Shown here one piece after another: positions 18,301-27,819 of a stretch of 64,000 nucleotides of DNA. Origin of the DNA: Solilutibacter silvestris (GTDB taxonomy: Bacteria > Pseudomonadota > Gammaproteobacteria > Xanthomonadales > Xanthomonadaceae); assembly GCF_002895945.1 (NCBI RefSeq), contig NZ_NPZB01000002.1, positions 186,001-250,000 of the forward strand, read 5' to 3'. The notes beneath the pieces are model-generated. The model saw only the letters and a list, made by a program, of their open reading frames with translations, ran no database searches and had not been told where the DNA came from. The translations under genes were made by a program, and so were the position numbers. How positions within the stretch are numbered: position 1 is the first letter of the stretch; each line of letters opens with the position of its first letter.

Positions 18301-21162
18301 GAAGTGCATCTGCCCACGCCCGAGCAAATCGAGGCAGAACGCCTCGAAGCCGAGCGTGTTGAAGCCGAGCGTGTTGAAGCGGAGCGTCTCGAAGCCGAAC
18401 GTGCCGAAACAGAGCGCGTCGAGGCAGAGCGTCTCGAAGCGGAGCGTGTCGAAGCGGAGCGTGTTGAAGCGGAACGCCTCGAAACCGAACGTGCTGAAGC
18501 AGAGCGCGTCGAAGCCGAACGTGCCGAAGCAGAGCGCGTCGAAACCGAACGCGTTGAAGCCGAACGCATCAAGGCGGAAGAAGACGCCGAATATGCGCGC
18601 CTCGAAGCCGAATATGCCGAACAGGCCCGTCGCGAGCACGAGCAGAGGCAAGCTCCGGCGCACGAAGGCGAAACCGCCGAAGTCGTCGCTGCGATCACCG
18701 CGGCCGCGATCGCCGGCGCCGCCGGCGTCGCCCACGAGGAAGCTGCAGCTTCGGCGCACGACACGCAGCCTGGCGCGTCGCACCCTGCAACGCACCCGCA
18801 TGTGCATGCCGTGGATCTCGGCCCGGAACACCCGCTCGACACCGCGAACCTCGACAGCGAGTTGCTCGACATCTTCATCGAGGAAAGCAACGACCTGCTC
18901 GACAATTCCGACGGCTTGCTGGCGCGCCTGCGCAGCAACCCCGACGATCTCGAGACGGTGACCGCACTGCAGCGCGATCTGCACACCCTCAAGGGTGGCG
19001 CGCGCATGGCCGGCGTCATGTCGATCGGCGATCTCGGCCATTCGATGGAAACATTGCTGGAATCGGTGTCGGAACGCCGCACCCAGCTCGGCAGCGACGG
19101 CGTGCCGTTGCTGGAACGCGGTCTCGATACCCTGCGCGCGATGACCGAGCGCGTGGCGGGCCGCAAATCGTCGCAGACCCCGGGCGAACTCGTCGCGCAG
19201 ATGACCGCGCGCGCGCGCGGTGTCATCGCCACGCCGGCCGATGCCTCCGCCGAGCCGGCGAAGGTGGTGCTGCCGGAACTGTCGGCGCCGATCATGGAAA
19301 CCGCGCTCGACCGCGAAAACGTGGAAGGCGGCCAGGTGCGTTCGCAGGAACAGGTGCGCATCCGCGCCGACCTGCTGGAACGCCTGGTGAACTACGCGGG
19401 CGAGGTGGCGATCTACCGCTCGCGACTGGAACAGCAGCTGGGCGAGTTCCGCTCGGCGATGGGCGAAATGGAGCAGACCAACCTGCGCCTGCGCGACCAG
19501 TTGCGCCGACTCGATCTCGAAACCGAAGCGCAGATCGTCGCGCGCCACCACCGCGAACAGGAAACACACGATCCCGCGTTCGACCCGCTGGAACTCGATC
19601 GTTACTCGACGTTGCAGCAGCTCACCCGCGGCCTCAACGAATCGGCATCCGACATGTCGACGTTGCAGGGTTCGCTGGAAGACCTGACGCGCCAGTACGA
19701 GACCTTGTTGCGCCAGCAGTCGCGGGTGTCGACCGACCTGCAGGAAGGCTTGATGCGCACGCGCATGATGCCGTTCGAAACCGTGCTGCCGCGCTTGCGC
19801 CGCGTGATCCGCCAGGCCGCCGGCGAAACCGGCAAGCAGGCCCAGCTGCTGGTGACTGGCGCCGAGAACGAACTCGATCGCAACGTGCTCGAGCGCATGA
19901 CCGCACCGCTGGAACATGTGCTGCGCAATGCATTGGCGCATGGCATCGAATCGCCGAAGGCGCGTCGCGCCGCCGGCAAGCCGGAAGAAGGGCGCGTCGA
20001 GATCAACGTGCGCCACGAAGGCTCGGAAGTGGTGCTCGCCATCCATGATGACGGTGCCGGCATCGACCGCAAGGCCATCCGCGCGCGCGCCGAGGAACGC
20101 GGCCTGCTGCAACCCGGCATGGATTTGCCGGGCGAGGAAATCGACCGTTTCATCCTCCAGCCCGGTTTCTCCACCGCCAGCGAAGTCAGCCAGCTCGCCG
20201 GTCGCGGCGTCGGCATGGACGTGGTCCACAACGAAATCCGCCAGCTCGGCGGCTCGCTCGACATCGCCTCGGAAACGGGAAAGAACACCCTGTTCTCGTT
20301 GCGGTTGCCGCAGACGATGGCGGTCACCCAGGCGGTGTTCGTGCGCATCGGCGAAACCACCTATGCGGTGCCGATCGCATCGGTGCGTGGCGTCAGCCGC
20401 ATTGCCCGCAACGAATACGCCAGTGGCGCGCAACATCGCTACGGTAGCGAGGAATTCACCGTCTTCGATCTTGGCCTGCTGATCGGCCAGGCGCCGCTGG
20501 CGGCGCAGGAACACCTGCAGGTGCCATTGCTGCTGATCGGTTCCGGTGAACTGAAGGCGGCGGTCGGCGTCGACCAGATCCTCGGCAACCGCGAAATCGT
20601 GGTGAAGCCGCTTGGCCCGCAGTTGGCGTCGATCCCCGGCATCTTCGGCGCGACCGTCATGGGCGATGGTTCGGTCGTGGTGATCCTCGACGTCGCGCCG
20701 CTCGCCCGTCGTCATGCCCTGCGTCCGCAGCACGAGATGGAAGCCGCGGCGCCGGCGCAGCCGCAGGAAGTCGTTGAAACCCACGTGGTCCCGGTGGTGA
20801 TGGTAGTGGATGATTCCGTCACCATGCGCAAGGTCACCGGCCGCATCCTGGAACGCCATGGCTACGAAGTGATCACGGCGAAGGACGGCATCGACGCGCT
20901 GGAGCGGATGGGCGAACGCGTGCCCGACCTGATGCTGCTCGACATCGAAATGCCGCGCATGGACGGCTACGAACTGGCGACACAGATGCGCCGCGACGTG
21001 CGCCTGCGTGGCGTGCCGATCATCATGATCACCTCGCGTACTGGCGAGAAGCATCGCGAGCGTGCTTTCGAAATCGGCGTCAACCGGTATCTTGGCAAGC
21101 CGTACCAGGAGCCGGAGCTGATGCGCAACGTGTCCGAACTGCTCGAGTTGTCCGGTGGCTGA
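15352..21162 (+). CDS. chpA: PilL/ChpA, multi-Hpt CheA-type hybrid histidine kinase
   Basis: 1936 residues. Three N-terminal Hpt-like helical modules (about 1-90, 300-385, 440-560) lack the phosphorylatable His. Three more keep it: His718 (HTLKGS), His901 (HTMNGA, with the usual Lys replaced by Asn) and His1211 (HTLKGG). Residues 994-1073 are a 16-fold EAERx repeat. The kinase core begins near 1340 with dimerisation and N-box [12 protein letters not shown] near 1520, DDGAGID and GRGVGMDVV; then a CheW-like domain and a C-terminal receiver with Asp1864 ([11 protein letters not shown]). It phosphorylates PilG and controls twitching. Pseudomonas ChpA is longer (2472). It starts 50 bases after pilJ and overlaps chpB by eight. 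Confidence 0.94.
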   Translation: MSALREAIEHATLGWIKPELDAALKQVQTDVEAYVETPSDVGAMRSAADQLRQIEGTLRMLELYAPAMVGEEMQHLAGSIADGQLQGREHEACDALLRATVQLPDYLERLQGGHRDIPIVLLPLLNDLRALRGEQPLGEAVLFAPDFNRPLPDDVPRADAVVAATALSGAPAMLAALDHALDGWNHGHGPADTAGLHDALSGLLELAQDEDTRRMLWVASESAEALGQGALPASMALKNAFVLVARETRQALHADGLRAGSASALYEPVRQLLQQVANSQAGSPALDRLRSAFAIGGDSGVSDQELEHARSSVTGVNRALLDTVASALKEDVFRVKDALDLHLRTGNTDMSELAPQVEALGRIGDTLGMLGLGAARENMHRQRDELARVVDGSNRASDQALLDVAGALLFVDASLEDQVARLGHDNALAPSEGGSMGASDAAQLMTVLIREAIANFGDARQGFVAFVETGWDHAQLAEIPRLLNEVAGALGMLELPQAADYLKGIRLYTEHELIRKKRVPGSQQLDTLADALASTEYYLEALRDKRADRDDILAITRQSLEALHYWPLPSAPEVDEATPVDAELETAYEALMTRAASEPVTALHDAPPPLPVMEAEPLSAFVAEAAPPVVETPVFEAVETIATPAAPIAMPAAAVGGNLAVRAELGFDHGKDEIDDEIRSIFVEEFEEEIANLKQLMPVWLEQPHDPERLRPIRRIFHTLKGSGRLVGATRLGEFSWKVENMLNRVLDGTRPASPAVIGVVETASVNLPHLLAALQNQPVPELDLDGIAAVADRVAAGEEAQYVAVLATPATPAIEPVIETPAPVAEAEPETVAQVEAPAAVEEPHAPVIPAGHVPVQVDAILLEILAAEVGGHVATVESWLQGAKQSPQVPDDILIRAVHTMNGAFAMAEVPEITDATGPAEGYLKRLGAVAQPVDAHGLATLDELVAQIHATVTGLQQAAQHVPAQAGLAAGLVALRDALPEVHLPTPEQIEAERLEAERVEAERVEAERLEAERAETERVEAERLEAERVEAERVEAERLETERAEAERVEAERAEAERVETERVEAERIKAEEDAEYARLEAEYAEQARREHEQRQAPAHEGETAEVVAAITAAAIAGAAGVAHEEAAASAHDTQPGASHPATHPHVHAVDLGPEHPLDTANLDSELLDIFIEESNDLLDNSDGLLARLRSNPDDLETVTALQRDLHTLKGGARMAGVMSIGDLGHSMETLLESVSERRTQLGSDGVPLLERGLDTLRAMTERVAGRKSSQTPGELVAQMTARARGVIATPADASAEPAKVVLPELSAPIMETALDRENVEGGQVRSQEQVRIRADLLERLVNYAGEVAIYRSRLEQQLGEFRSAMGEMEQTNLRLRDQLRRLDLETEAQIVARHHREQETHDPAFDPLELDRYSTLQQLTRGLNESASDMSTLQGSLEDLTRQYETLLRQQSRVSTDLQEGLMRTRMMPFETVLPRLRRVIRQAAGETGKQAQLLVTGAENELDRNVLERMTAPLEHVLRNALAHGIESPKARRAAGKPEEGRVEINVRHEGSEVVLAIHDDGAGIDRKAIRARAEERGLLQPGMDLPGEEIDRFILQPGFSTASEVSQLAGRGVGMDVVHNEIRQLGGSLDIASETGKNTLFSLRLPQTMAVTQAVFVRIGETTYAVPIASVRGVSRIARNEYASGAQHRYGSEEFTVFDLGLLIGQAPLAAQEHLQVPLLLIGSGELKAAVGVDQILGNREIVVKPLGPQLASIPGIFGATVMGDGSVVVILDVAPLARRHALRPQHEMEAAAPAQPQEVVETHVVPVVMVVDDSVTMRKVTGRILERHGYEVITAKDGIDALERMGERVPDLMLLDIEMPRMDGYELATQMRRDVRLRGVPIIMITSRTGEKHRERAFEIGVNRYLGKPYQEPELMRNVSELLELSGG
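18331..18570 (+). repeat. 16 tandem 15-bp units inside chpA (EAERx repeat)
   Basis: Sixteen consecutive in-frame 15-base units encode Glu-(Ala/Thr)-Glu-Arg-(Val/Leu/Ala/Ile), residues 994-1073 of ChpA; a half-matching KAEED unit follows. Units differ mainly at wobble positions (GAG/GAA, GCA/GCC/GCG, CGT/CGC), so DNA identity is imperfect but the period is exact. Alternating E/R at i, i+3/4 predicts a long, highly charged single alpha-helix between Hpt5 and Hpt6. Confidence 0.95.
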
Positions 21163-22894
21163 TCGTCGCGCCACCGTCGTGCTGGGCCGTCCGGGCGAGT
21201 TGCGCGATCGCCTGGAGGCTGCCCTGCGCGAAGCCGGCGCGGAGATCGCGCTGGTGGTCGATCCCATGAGCGGCGATGCCGCACAAGTACAGGCGCTGGC
21301 GCCGCGCAATGTCGTGGTGCTGATGGAGCCGGGCGTGGAAGAAGCGCTCGATGCCCGCTTCGACGCCTTGTTCGACGACCCGGGTATCGAGCTGCTGTTC
21401 GAGGAATCCAGCGTGCTGGCATCGCGCCAGGGCTGGGATCTCGCGCGCTGGGGCCGCCATCTGTCGGCGAAACTGCATGGCAGCCACGACGTGTTGCCGG
21501 CAGGTCATGACGACGACGCCGGATTCGTGGCGCCGCTGCCGCGCGATGCGCTGAAGCCGAAGGCGGAACAGGCAGCAACGCCAGAAGCGCAAGAGCCGGC
21601 CGTGCACATGCATGTGCAGGAAGAATCATCGGTTCTGCAGCAAGAGGAACAGGAGCAAGCAGAACCTGTGGTGCCGGCGATCGACGCAGGGGTCGAAACG
21701 GCCACGCCGCTGGCAGTCGAGTCCGCGGTTACGCCGATGATTGCCCTGGACGAAATGATGGTCGAATCGCCCGTGCAGCCGCCGTCGGCGCCGGGACTGG
21801 AAGGCCATCACTGGTCGCCGGAACAGCCTGCCGCAGCCGGGCAACCGGAGGTCGATTGGAACAGTCACCCGGCTGGTGAAAGCGACGCCAATGACGGTCT
21901 CGATTATCTGGAACCAGTGAAGATGGTGCCGCGTGGTGGCGGCGAACATCACTACGAAGCTTTCGATCCCGCGGTGTTCATCGATGCCGCGCATCACCTG
22001 CCCGATGCCGAGCCGATCCAGCTCGAGCGGCTGGAACCGCTCGAACCGATGGATCATGCCGACCACGGTGACGTGATCGGCATGGAACAGGTGCCGCCGC
22101 CGGTCGCGAATGCACAGCCCGTGATGCTGGCATCGGCCGCGAGCATGGATGCGCCGGACATGACGCCGTCAGCGTTGCATGAAACATGGTCGCTGGTCGA
22201 TGAAGACCACGGAACGGCCGCGGCACCATCCTCGCAACAGTCACCGCTCGCACCCGTTTCGCAACGCCTCGATGGCATGTCGATGGTCGATGACGGCACG
22301 GTCGGGCTGGAAGCCGGGGATGACGACCGCGCGCCCGCATCCACCCTGAGCATCATCGGCAGCCACGGCGCGGTGCTGATCGTGGCCGGCGTCGGTGGTC
22401 CCGATCCGCTGCGCGCACTGCTCGGCCAGTTGCCGGAGAACTTCCCGCGGCCGATCCTGATCCAGCAGCACCTCGACGCCGGCAATTACGATCGCCTGGC
22501 GCGCCAGATGGAGCGCGCCACCCGTCTCAAGGTGAAACTCGCGACCGCCGGAATGGCCGTGGAAGGCAATACTGTCTACGTGTTGCCGGTTTCGCTGGGC
22601 TTGGACGAAACCGCAGGTGGATTGGCGTTCGTCGATGTGCCCCAGGCACGCGGTTTCGCCGATGTCACCTCGCGGCTCGATCCCGCCGACAGTGCCTTGC
22701 TGGTATTGAGCGGCGCGCCCACCGATTTCATCGAGGAAGCGTTGCGCTTCAAGGTCGCCGGCGCATGGGTCGCGGCGCAGGCCGAGCACGGCTGCTTCGA
22801 TCACGCCGTCCCGGCACTGGTGGCCGCGCGCGGCGCCGAAATCGCCGAGCCGCTGGCCCTGGCGCAGAAACTCAACGCACGCTGGCACGCATGA
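21155..22894 (+). CDS. chpB: ChpB-like protein: CheB-type methylesterase fold with degenerate active site
   Basis: 579 residues, GTG start overlapping chpA by eight bases. Residues 1-130 look like a degenerate receiver; about 130-395 are Pro/Glu/Ala-rich and probably disordered; about 400-579 resemble the CheB methylesterase domain. In CheB the catalytic triad is Ser (GASTGG), His (QH) and Asp (GMGxDG). Here the first motif reads VAGVGG, so the serine is replaced; QQH is kept near 437 and the third motif reads SGAPTDF, keeping an Asp. It is therefore probably not an active receptor esterase. Position in the operon matches the chpB gene of the Xylella Pil-Chp operon. Confidence 0.8.
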   Translation: MADRRATVVLGRPGELRDRLEAALREAGAEIALVVDPMSGDAAQVQALAPRNVVVLMEPGVEEALDARFDALFDDPGIELLFEESSVLASRQGWDLARWGRHLSAKLHGSHDVLPAGHDDDAGFVAPLPRDALKPKAEQAATPEAQEPAVHMHVQEESSVLQQEEQEQAEPVVPAIDAGVETATPLAVESAVTPMIALDEMMVESPVQPPSAPGLEGHHWSPEQPAAAGQPEVDWNSHPAGESDANDGLDYLEPVKMVPRGGGEHHYEAFDPAVFIDAAHHLPDAEPIQLERLEPLEPMDHADHGDVIGMEQVPPPVANAQPVMLASAASMDAPDMTPSALHETWSLVDEDHGTAAAPSSQQSPLAPVSQRLDGMSMVDDGTVGLEAGDDDRAPASTLSIIGSHGAVLIVAGVGGPDPLRALLGQLPENFPRPILIQQHLDAGNYDRLARQMERATRLKVKLATAGMAVEGNTVYVLPVSLGLDETAGGLAFVDVPQARGFADVTSRLDPADSALLVLSGAPTDFIEEALRFKVAGAWVAAQAEHGCFDHAVPALVAARGAEIAEPLALAQKLNARWHA

Positions 22895-22901
22895 GGCATC
22901 C

Positions 22902-23381
22902 ATGAGCGAACTTCCGAGCACCTTGCGTGGCGTGTTGATCCAGGCGGCGGGCACACAGCTGCTGCTGCCCAATGCCGCCGTCGCCGAGGTGTTGTCCTAT
23001 TCCGATCCGGAGCCGATCGCCCATGCGCCGTTGTGGCTGCTGGGACGCGTGCGCTGGCGTGGCTGGCAGGTGCCGCTGGTCGATTTCTCGCGCCTCGATG
23101 GCATCGATGCCGGGTCCCAGCCCGCCGCGGGCGGACGCCGCCGGGTGCTGGTGGTGAAGGCGCCGGGTGGACATGCGCGACTGCCGTATTTCGCCTTCCT
23201 GGCCGACGGCTTCCCGCGCTTGATGAGCCTGTCCGAAGCGACACTGGAAACTCTGGCGGAATCCTCCGATCCCGGTCGTTGCATTTTCGCGCGCGTCGCC
23301 ATCAACGACGAAAGTGCGGTGGTGCCGGACATGGATGCGGTGGAATCGCGCTTGCGCAGCGAGTTGCCCGAAGCGGCCTGA
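22902..23381 (+). CDS. chpC: ChpC, second CheW-like coupling protein
   Basis: 159 residues with a CheW fold: GTQLLLPNAAVAEVLSY, then LLGRVRWRGWQVPLVDFSRL, the strand pair that binds kinase and receptor. It is the last gene of the Pil-Chp operon, seven bases after chpB. In Pseudomonas ChpC links additional receptors to ChpA. It converges with rsmE 30 bases away, with no clear terminator between them. Confidence 0.85.
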   Translation: MSELPSTLRGVLIQAAGTQLLLPNAAVAEVLSYSDPEPIAHAPLWLLGRVRWRGWQVPLVDFSRLDGIDAGSQPAAGGRRRVLVVKAPGGHARLPYFAFLADGFPRLMSLSEATLETLAESSDPGRCIFARVAINDESAVVPDMDAVESRLRSELPEAA

Positions 23382-23411
23382 TCGTCTGGAAGCAGGCTTC
23401 GAGCGAGCCGT

Positions 23412-24146
23412 TCAGTCGAAGTCGCCGTGCAACGCCTGCAGCGCGGCAATCGCCGCCAGTCCTGCGGTTTCCGTGCGCAGGACGCGCGGGCCGAGGCGAA
23501 CACCGAGGAAGCGCTGTGCTTCCAGCAATGAACGATCCTGCGGCGACCATCCGCCTTCGGGGCCGACCGCCAACACGACGTCGCGCGTGTTCGCGGCGAG
23601 CGCGCTTCGACAATTCATCGATGCCACCGGATCGAGCAACAACCGTGCCGCGGCAGGCAACGCCGCCATCGCGTTCGCCAACGGTTGTGGCGAAGCCACG
23701 TCGGGCAGGAAGGCGCGACCGCTCTGTTCGCAAGCCGATGTCACCACACCGCGCCAGTGTTCCAGCCGTTTCGCCGCGCGCGCGCCGTCCAGTTTCACTT
23801 CGCTGCGATCGCTGAACACTGGCACGAATGCCGTGACGCCGAGTTCCGTGCCCTTCTGCAGGATCAGGTCCATCTTCTCGCCGCGTGCCACGCCCTGCAG
23901 CAGGGTGATGCGCAACGGCGATTCGTTGTCGGGCCTGCGCACCGCGCCAATCTGCACGCGTGCGCCACGCTTGTCGATGGCGACCAGTCGCGCATCGGCC
24001 TCGAAGCCGCGACCATCGAACACCACGCAGGCGTCGCCGGCTTGCAGGCGCAACACCCGCGTCAGGTGCGCGGCGGATGTTTCCAGCAACGCCAGCTCGT
24101 CGCCTTCGCGCAACGCAGCATCGACATGGACGCGGGTCAGGCGCAT
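23412..24146 (-). CDS. rsmE: 16S rRNA m3U1498 methyltransferase
   Basis: 244 residues. An N-terminal PUA-like domain (HLTRVLRLQAGDACVVFDGRG) is followed by the SPOUT domain, whose knot is visible in LAVGPEGGWSPQD and LGPRVLRTETAGLAAI. It methylates N3 of U1498 in the decoding region of 16S rRNA. Its ATG at 24146 lies inside the 3' end of bioA (10-base overlap), so the two are translationally coupled. Confidence 0.95.
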   Translation of the reverse strand: MRLTRVHVDAALREGDELALLETSAAHLTRVLRLQAGDACVVFDGRGFEADARLVAIDKRGARVQIGAVRRPDNESPLRITLLQGVARGEKMDLILQKGTELGVTAFVPVFSDRSEVKLDGARAAKRLEHWRGVVTSACEQSGRAFLPDVASPQPLANAMAALPAAARLLLDPVASMNCRSALAANTRDVVLAVGPEGGWSPQDRSLLEAQRFLGVRLGPRVLRTETAGLAAIAALQALHGDFD

Positions 24147-25537
24147 GCCGTGGCCTCGCGGATGGTTGCGGCGGTGACGTCCGCGAGTTGCGCGAGTGCG
24201 GCGTCATCGATGCAATACGGTGGCATCCAGTAAAGGATGTCGCCGAGCGGACGCAGCACCACGCCACGCGCCAGCGCCGCGCGATAGGCCTGCAAACCGA
24301 TGCGCAACGCGGGATCGAACGGCGTCGCCTTGTCGCCATCGCGGGTCAGCTCGAACGCCACCACCATGCCGCACTGGCGCACATCGGCGATGTGCGGCAG
24401 TGTCGCGATCCCGTTGGCCAGTTCACCCATGCGTGCTGCCGTCACGCGGTTGCGTTCGAGCACGTCATCGCTGTCGAAGATCGCCAGTGATGCCAGCGCC
24501 GCGGCGCAACCCAGCGGATTGCCGGTGTAACTGTGCGAATGCAGGAAGGCGCGTTCGCGCGAATCATCGAGGAAGCCGTCGTAGATCGCCTGTGTCGCCA
24601 GCACCGCGGCCAGTGGCAGGAAGCCGCCGGTCAATCCCTTCGACACGCACATCAGGTCGGGCTGGATGCCGGCTTGTTCGCAGGCGAACAGCGTGCCGGT
24701 ACGGCCGAAGCCGGTGGCGATCTCGTCGGCGATCAGGAAGATGCCGTGCGCATCGCACAGTTCGCGTGCGCGCTTGAGGTAGATCGGATGATGCATGCGC
24801 ATGCCGCCGGCGCATTGCAGCAGCGGTTCGACGATCAACGCGCAGATTTCGTGGCCGTGGGCATCGAGAAGGCTGGCCAGCACGTCGGCGGCTTCCAGCG
24901 CGCACGCCTCGGCGGATTGGCCAGGTCGCGCGTCATGGGCATCGGGCGATGGCGCGAAGATCGCTTCCGCCAGCAACGGCGCGTAGATGCGGCGATACAG
25001 CGGGATGTCGCCGACCGCGAGCGCGCCCAGCGTTTCGCCGTGATAACCGTTGTGCAGCGCGATGAACTTGCGCCGTTCGGGTTCGCCGCGATTGCGGAAC
25101 CAGTGGAAGGCCATCTTCAGCGCGACTTCCACCGCTGCCGAACCGTTGTCGGCGTAGAACACCTTCGTCAATGGTGCGCGCCCGAGTTGGCGTGGTGCGC
25201 GCGCCAGCAACTGTTCGGCCAAGGCGACCGCCGACGGATGGGTGAATCCCGCCAGCAGCACGTGTTCCAGCGTCCGCGCCTGCTCGGCGATGGCGGCGGC
25301 GATGCGCGGTTCGCCATGGCCGTGGATGTTGGTCCACCAGCTCGAGACGGCGTCGAGATAGCGGCGACCATCGGCAGCGACCAGCCACGCACCTTCGCCA
25401 CGCACGATCGGCACCAGCGGCAGCAGATCGGGATGCTCGCGCATCTGGGTGCAGGGATGCCAGATCGTCGCCAGATCGCGGGCGACGAGGTCGTGCTCGG
25501 CGGTTATCATCATTGCGGCATGGACAACGTTCGACAT
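24137..25537 (-). CDS. bioA: adenosylmethionine-8-amino-7-oxononanoate aminotransferase
   Basis: 466 residues of fold-type I PLP enzyme. WHPCTQM at the N-terminus, AVSSWWTNIHGH, HNGYHGETLGAL and IADEIATGFGRTG are BioA signatures, and the PLP lysine is in SKGLTGG near residue 300. It converts KAPA to DAPA in biotin synthesis using SAM as amino donor. The alternative ATG at 25513 would remove eight residues; neither start has a well spaced ribosome site. No other bio gene is nearby, and no BirA-like operator is seen in the 38-base gap to the divergent nudE. Confidence 0.93.
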   Translation of the reverse strand: MSNVVHAAMMITAEHDLVARDLATIWHPCTQMREHPDLLPLVPIVRGEGAWLVAADGRRYLDAVSSWWTNIHGHGEPRIAAAIAEQARTLEHVLLAGFTHPSAVALAEQLLARAPRQLGRAPLTKVFYADNGSAAVEVALKMAFHWFRNRGEPERRKFIALHNGYHGETLGALAVGDIPLYRRIYAPLLAEAIFAPSPDAHDARPGQSAEACALEAADVLASLLDAHGHEICALIVEPLLQCAGGMRMHHPIYLKRARELCDAHGIFLIADEIATGFGRTGTLFACEQAGIQPDLMCVSKGLTGGFLPLAAVLATQAIYDGFLDDSRERAFLHSHSYTGNPLGCAAALASLAIFDSDDVLERNRVTAARMGELANGIATLPHIADVRQCGMVVAFELTRDGDKATPFDPALRIGLQAYRAALARGVVLRPLGDILYWMPPYCIDDAALAQLADVTAATIREATACA

Positions 25538-25575
25538 TCCCCGATTATCGCCCGGCGCGGCCGGCAGGTCTCGTC

Positions 25576-26127
25576 ATGAGCCAGAGACTTCCCATCGTCC
25601 ACGCCCGCCACCAGCGCGACGAGGGACGTGGTCGCGTCGTCGAGGATGTCGATCTCGAATTCTCCAATGGCGAACGCCGGATCTTCCATCGGGTGCTGGC
25701 GCCCGGTCCGGGCGCGGTGGCGGTGGTGCCGATGCTCGATGACGACACCGTGCTGCTGGTGCGCGAATACGCCGCCGGCGTGCATCGCTACGAACTCGGG
25801 TTGGTGAAGGGACGCATCGATGAGGGCGAGACCATCGAGGAAGCGGCCAATCGCGAATTGATGGAAGAGGCGGGTTATGGCGCGCATCGACTCGATGTGG
25901 TGCGCATGCTCAGCCTCGCGCCGACCTACATGGAACACCAGACCGCGCTGGTACTGGCGCGCGACCTCCATCCGGCGAAGTTGCCGGGCGACGAACCCGA
26001 GGAACTGGAAGTGGTGCCGTGGAAACTGGCCGATCTCGGCGAATTGGTGCTGCGTGACGAAGCATCGGAAGGGCGCAGCCTGGCCGGCTTGTTCATCGTG
26101 CGCGAATGGCTGGCGAAACACGGATGA
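25576..26127 (+). CDS. nudE: NudE, ADP-ribose/NADH-type Nudix hydrolase
   Basis: 183 residues. The Nudix box is complete: GRIDEGETIEEAANRELMEEAGY (G x5 E x7 REL x EE x G). LAPTYMEHQTALVLARDL after the box fits NudE rather than other Nudix proteins. It hydrolyses ADP-ribose, Ap3A or NADH to AMP and the matching phosphate. Start ATG 25576 is the first in the 38-base divergent gap from bioA. Its stop overlaps the cysQ ATG. Confidence 0.9.
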   Translation: MSQRLPIVHARHQRDEGRGRVVEDVDLEFSNGERRIFHRVLAPGPGAVAVVPMLDDDTVLLVREYAAGVHRYELGLVKGRIDEGETIEEAANRELMEEAGYGAHRLDVVRMLSLAPTYMEHQTALVLARDLHPAKLPGDEPEELEVVPWKLADLGELVLRDEASEGRSLAGLFIVREWLAKHG

Positions 26128-26921
26128 TCGTTGACGCCGGGCTTCGCGACGCAGTGATCGCATTGGCACAGCAGGCGGCACGACGCATCCTCGATGTCTA
26201 TGGCGATGCTTTCGATGTCGTTCGCAAGGACGACGCCAGCCCGCTCACCGCAGCCGATCTCGCCTCGCATCACTGCATCGTCGATGGATTGGCCGCGCTC
26301 ACGCCGGGCATTCCGGTGTTGTCGGAGGAATCGCCCGATGCCGACAAGGCGCAGCGTCATCAATGGAAACGCCTGTGGCTGGTCGATCCGCTGGACGGCA
26401 CCCGCGAATTCGTCAAGCGCAATGGCGAGTTCTGCATCTGCATCGCCTTGATCGTGGACGGCGTCGCGGTGTTCGGATTGATCCAGCAGCCGACCACCGG
26501 CCTCGCGTGGTTCGGTGCGCCGGGACAGGGCGCATGGCGGCGCGAGCATGGCGTTGATGTGCCGTTGCATGTCCGCCGTGGCGATGGAGCACTGCGCGTC
26601 GCCGCCAGCCGTTCCCATCGTGATGCGCGCACGCAGGCGTTGATCGATCGCATCGGCAATGTCGACAGCGTGCCCTGCGGTTCCGCGCTGAAGTTCTGCA
26701 AGATCGCCGAAGGCGCGATCGACCTCTATCCGCGCTTCGGCCCGACTTGCGAATGGGACACTGCCGCCGGCCAGGCCATCGTCGAAGGTGCCGGTGGCGT
26801 GGTGATGGATGCGCAGGGTCGCCCGTTCCGCTACAACCAGCGCGATACCCTGCTAAACGGCGATTTCATGGCGATGGGCGATCCCGCCTTGCCGTGGCGT
26901 AACTGGCTGGAATACTCATGA
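26124..26921 (+). CDS. cysQ: CysQ, 3'(2'),5'-bisphosphate nucleotidase
   Basis: 265 residues of the inositol-monophosphatase-like fold. Metal-binding motifs are SEESPD, DPLDGTREF and the C-terminal CEWDTAAGQAIVEGAGG. It removes the 3'-phosphate from PAP/PAPS, preventing PAP build-up during sulfate assimilation. ATG 26124 overlaps the nudE stop and its own stop overlaps the mazG start (ATGA both times), forming a tight nudE-cysQ-mazG unit. Confidence 0.92.
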   Translation: MIVDAGLRDAVIALAQQAARRILDVYGDAFDVVRKDDASPLTAADLASHHCIVDGLAALTPGIPVLSEESPDADKAQRHQWKRLWLVDPLDGTREFVKRNGEFCICIALIVDGVAVFGLIQQPTTGLAWFGAPGQGAWRREHGVDVPLHVRRGDGALRVAASRSHRDARTQALIDRIGNVDSVPCGSALKFCKIAEGAIDLYPRFGPTCEWDTAAGQAIVEGAGGVVMDAQGRPFRYNQRDTLLNGDFMAMGDPALPWRNWLEYS

Positions 26922-27742
26922 TCGATACCGACACCAACCACCGCGGCGACATCAACGAATTGATTGCGATCATGGCGCGCCTGCGCGATCCGGATGGCGG
27001 CTGCCCGTGGGATCTCCAACAGGATTTCGCGACCATCGCGCCGTACACCATCGAGGAAGCCTACGAAGTCGCCGATGCCATCGAGCGCGGCGACATGGCC
27101 GATCTCCGCGATGAACTCGGCGACCTGTTGCTGCAGGTGGCGTTCCATGCGCGCATGGCGGAAGAAGCGGGCGCGTTCGCTTTCGCCGATGTAGTGGTGG
27201 CGATTTGCGACAAGATGGTGCGTCGGCATCCCCACGTGTTCGCCGATGCCAGTTTCGCCGACAGCGAGGCGCAGACGCGGGCGTGGGAACAACTGAAGGC
27301 GAACGAGCGCGCCGCGAAAGGCGAGACCGACACTTCCGCGCTCGCAGGCATCGCCCGTGGACTGCCGGAATGGCAGCGCGCGGTGAAGTTGCAATCGCGC
27401 GCGGCCCGCACCGGATTCGACTGGCCGGATCATCGACCCGTGTTTGCGAAATTGCGCGAAGAGCTGGACGAACTGGAAGCGGAATTCGACGCCGGCGAGC
27501 GCGATCGCCAGCGCCTGCAGGAAGAACTTGGTGATGTGCTGTTCGTCGCCGCCAACCTGGCGCGCCATGCCGGCATCGACCCGGGCACGGCCCTGCGTGG
27601 CGCCAACGCCAAGTTCGAACGGCGCTTCCGGGCGATGGAGGCGCTGGCCGGCCAACGCGGGCAGGATTTCTCCACGCTGGAACTGGAAGGGCAGGAGCGC
27701 CTTTGGGACGAGATCAAGCGCGGCGAACTGGCGCGCGGATGA
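26918..27742 (+). CDS. mazG: MazG, nucleoside triphosphate pyrophosphohydrolase
   Basis: 274 residues with two MazG folds. The first carries CPWDLQQDFATIAPYTIEEAYEVADAI with the EExxE-type metal ligands and DELGDLLLQV; the second carries EELDELEAEF and EELGDVLFVAANL. The length matches E. coli MazG (263). It cleaves non-canonical or excess NTPs to NMP and pyrophosphate and tempers (p)ppGpp-linked responses. It starts inside the cysQ stop. Confidence 0.93.
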   Translation: MIDTDTNHRGDINELIAIMARLRDPDGGCPWDLQQDFATIAPYTIEEAYEVADAIERGDMADLRDELGDLLLQVAFHARMAEEAGAFAFADVVVAICDKMVRRHPHVFADASFADSEAQTRAWEQLKANERAAKGETDTSALAGIARGLPEWQRAVKLQSRAARTGFDWPDHRPVFAKLREELDELEAEFDAGERDRQRLQEELGDVLFVAANLARHAGIDPGTALRGANAKFERRFRAMEALAGQRGQDFSTLELEGQERLWDEIKRGELARG

Positions 27743-27762
27743 ACGTGACACACGATCTTCAC

Positions 27763-27787
27763 CTGCCGTCGACAACCCCGGCGGCAG
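27763..27787 (+). terminator. weak hairpin after mazG
   Basis: CTGCCG (27763-27768) pairs with CGGCAG (27782-27787) across a 13-base loop, 20 bases after the mazG stop, followed by a mixed TCTCCTT. The long loop and lack of a T run make termination uncertain. Confidence 0.25.
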
Positions 27788-27819
27788 TCTCCTTCACAAA
27801 GCTGAAGCGGGGATCCACC

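Noticed and set aside
18331-18570. CRISPR-like array
   Set aside because: The units are contiguous 15-mers with no spacers and lie in frame inside a protein gene.
16042-21309. Very long open frame on the minus strand opposite chpA
   Set aside because: High GC and strong third-position bias create long antisense frames; the translation is His/Arg/Gln-rich with no domain, while the plus frame is an obvious CheA-type kinase. The same applies to 3228-5657 and 5636-8362 on the minus strand.
23382-23411. GAAG/CTTC hairpin as a bidirectional terminator between chpC and rsmE
   Set aside because: The stem is only four base pairs with no T run.
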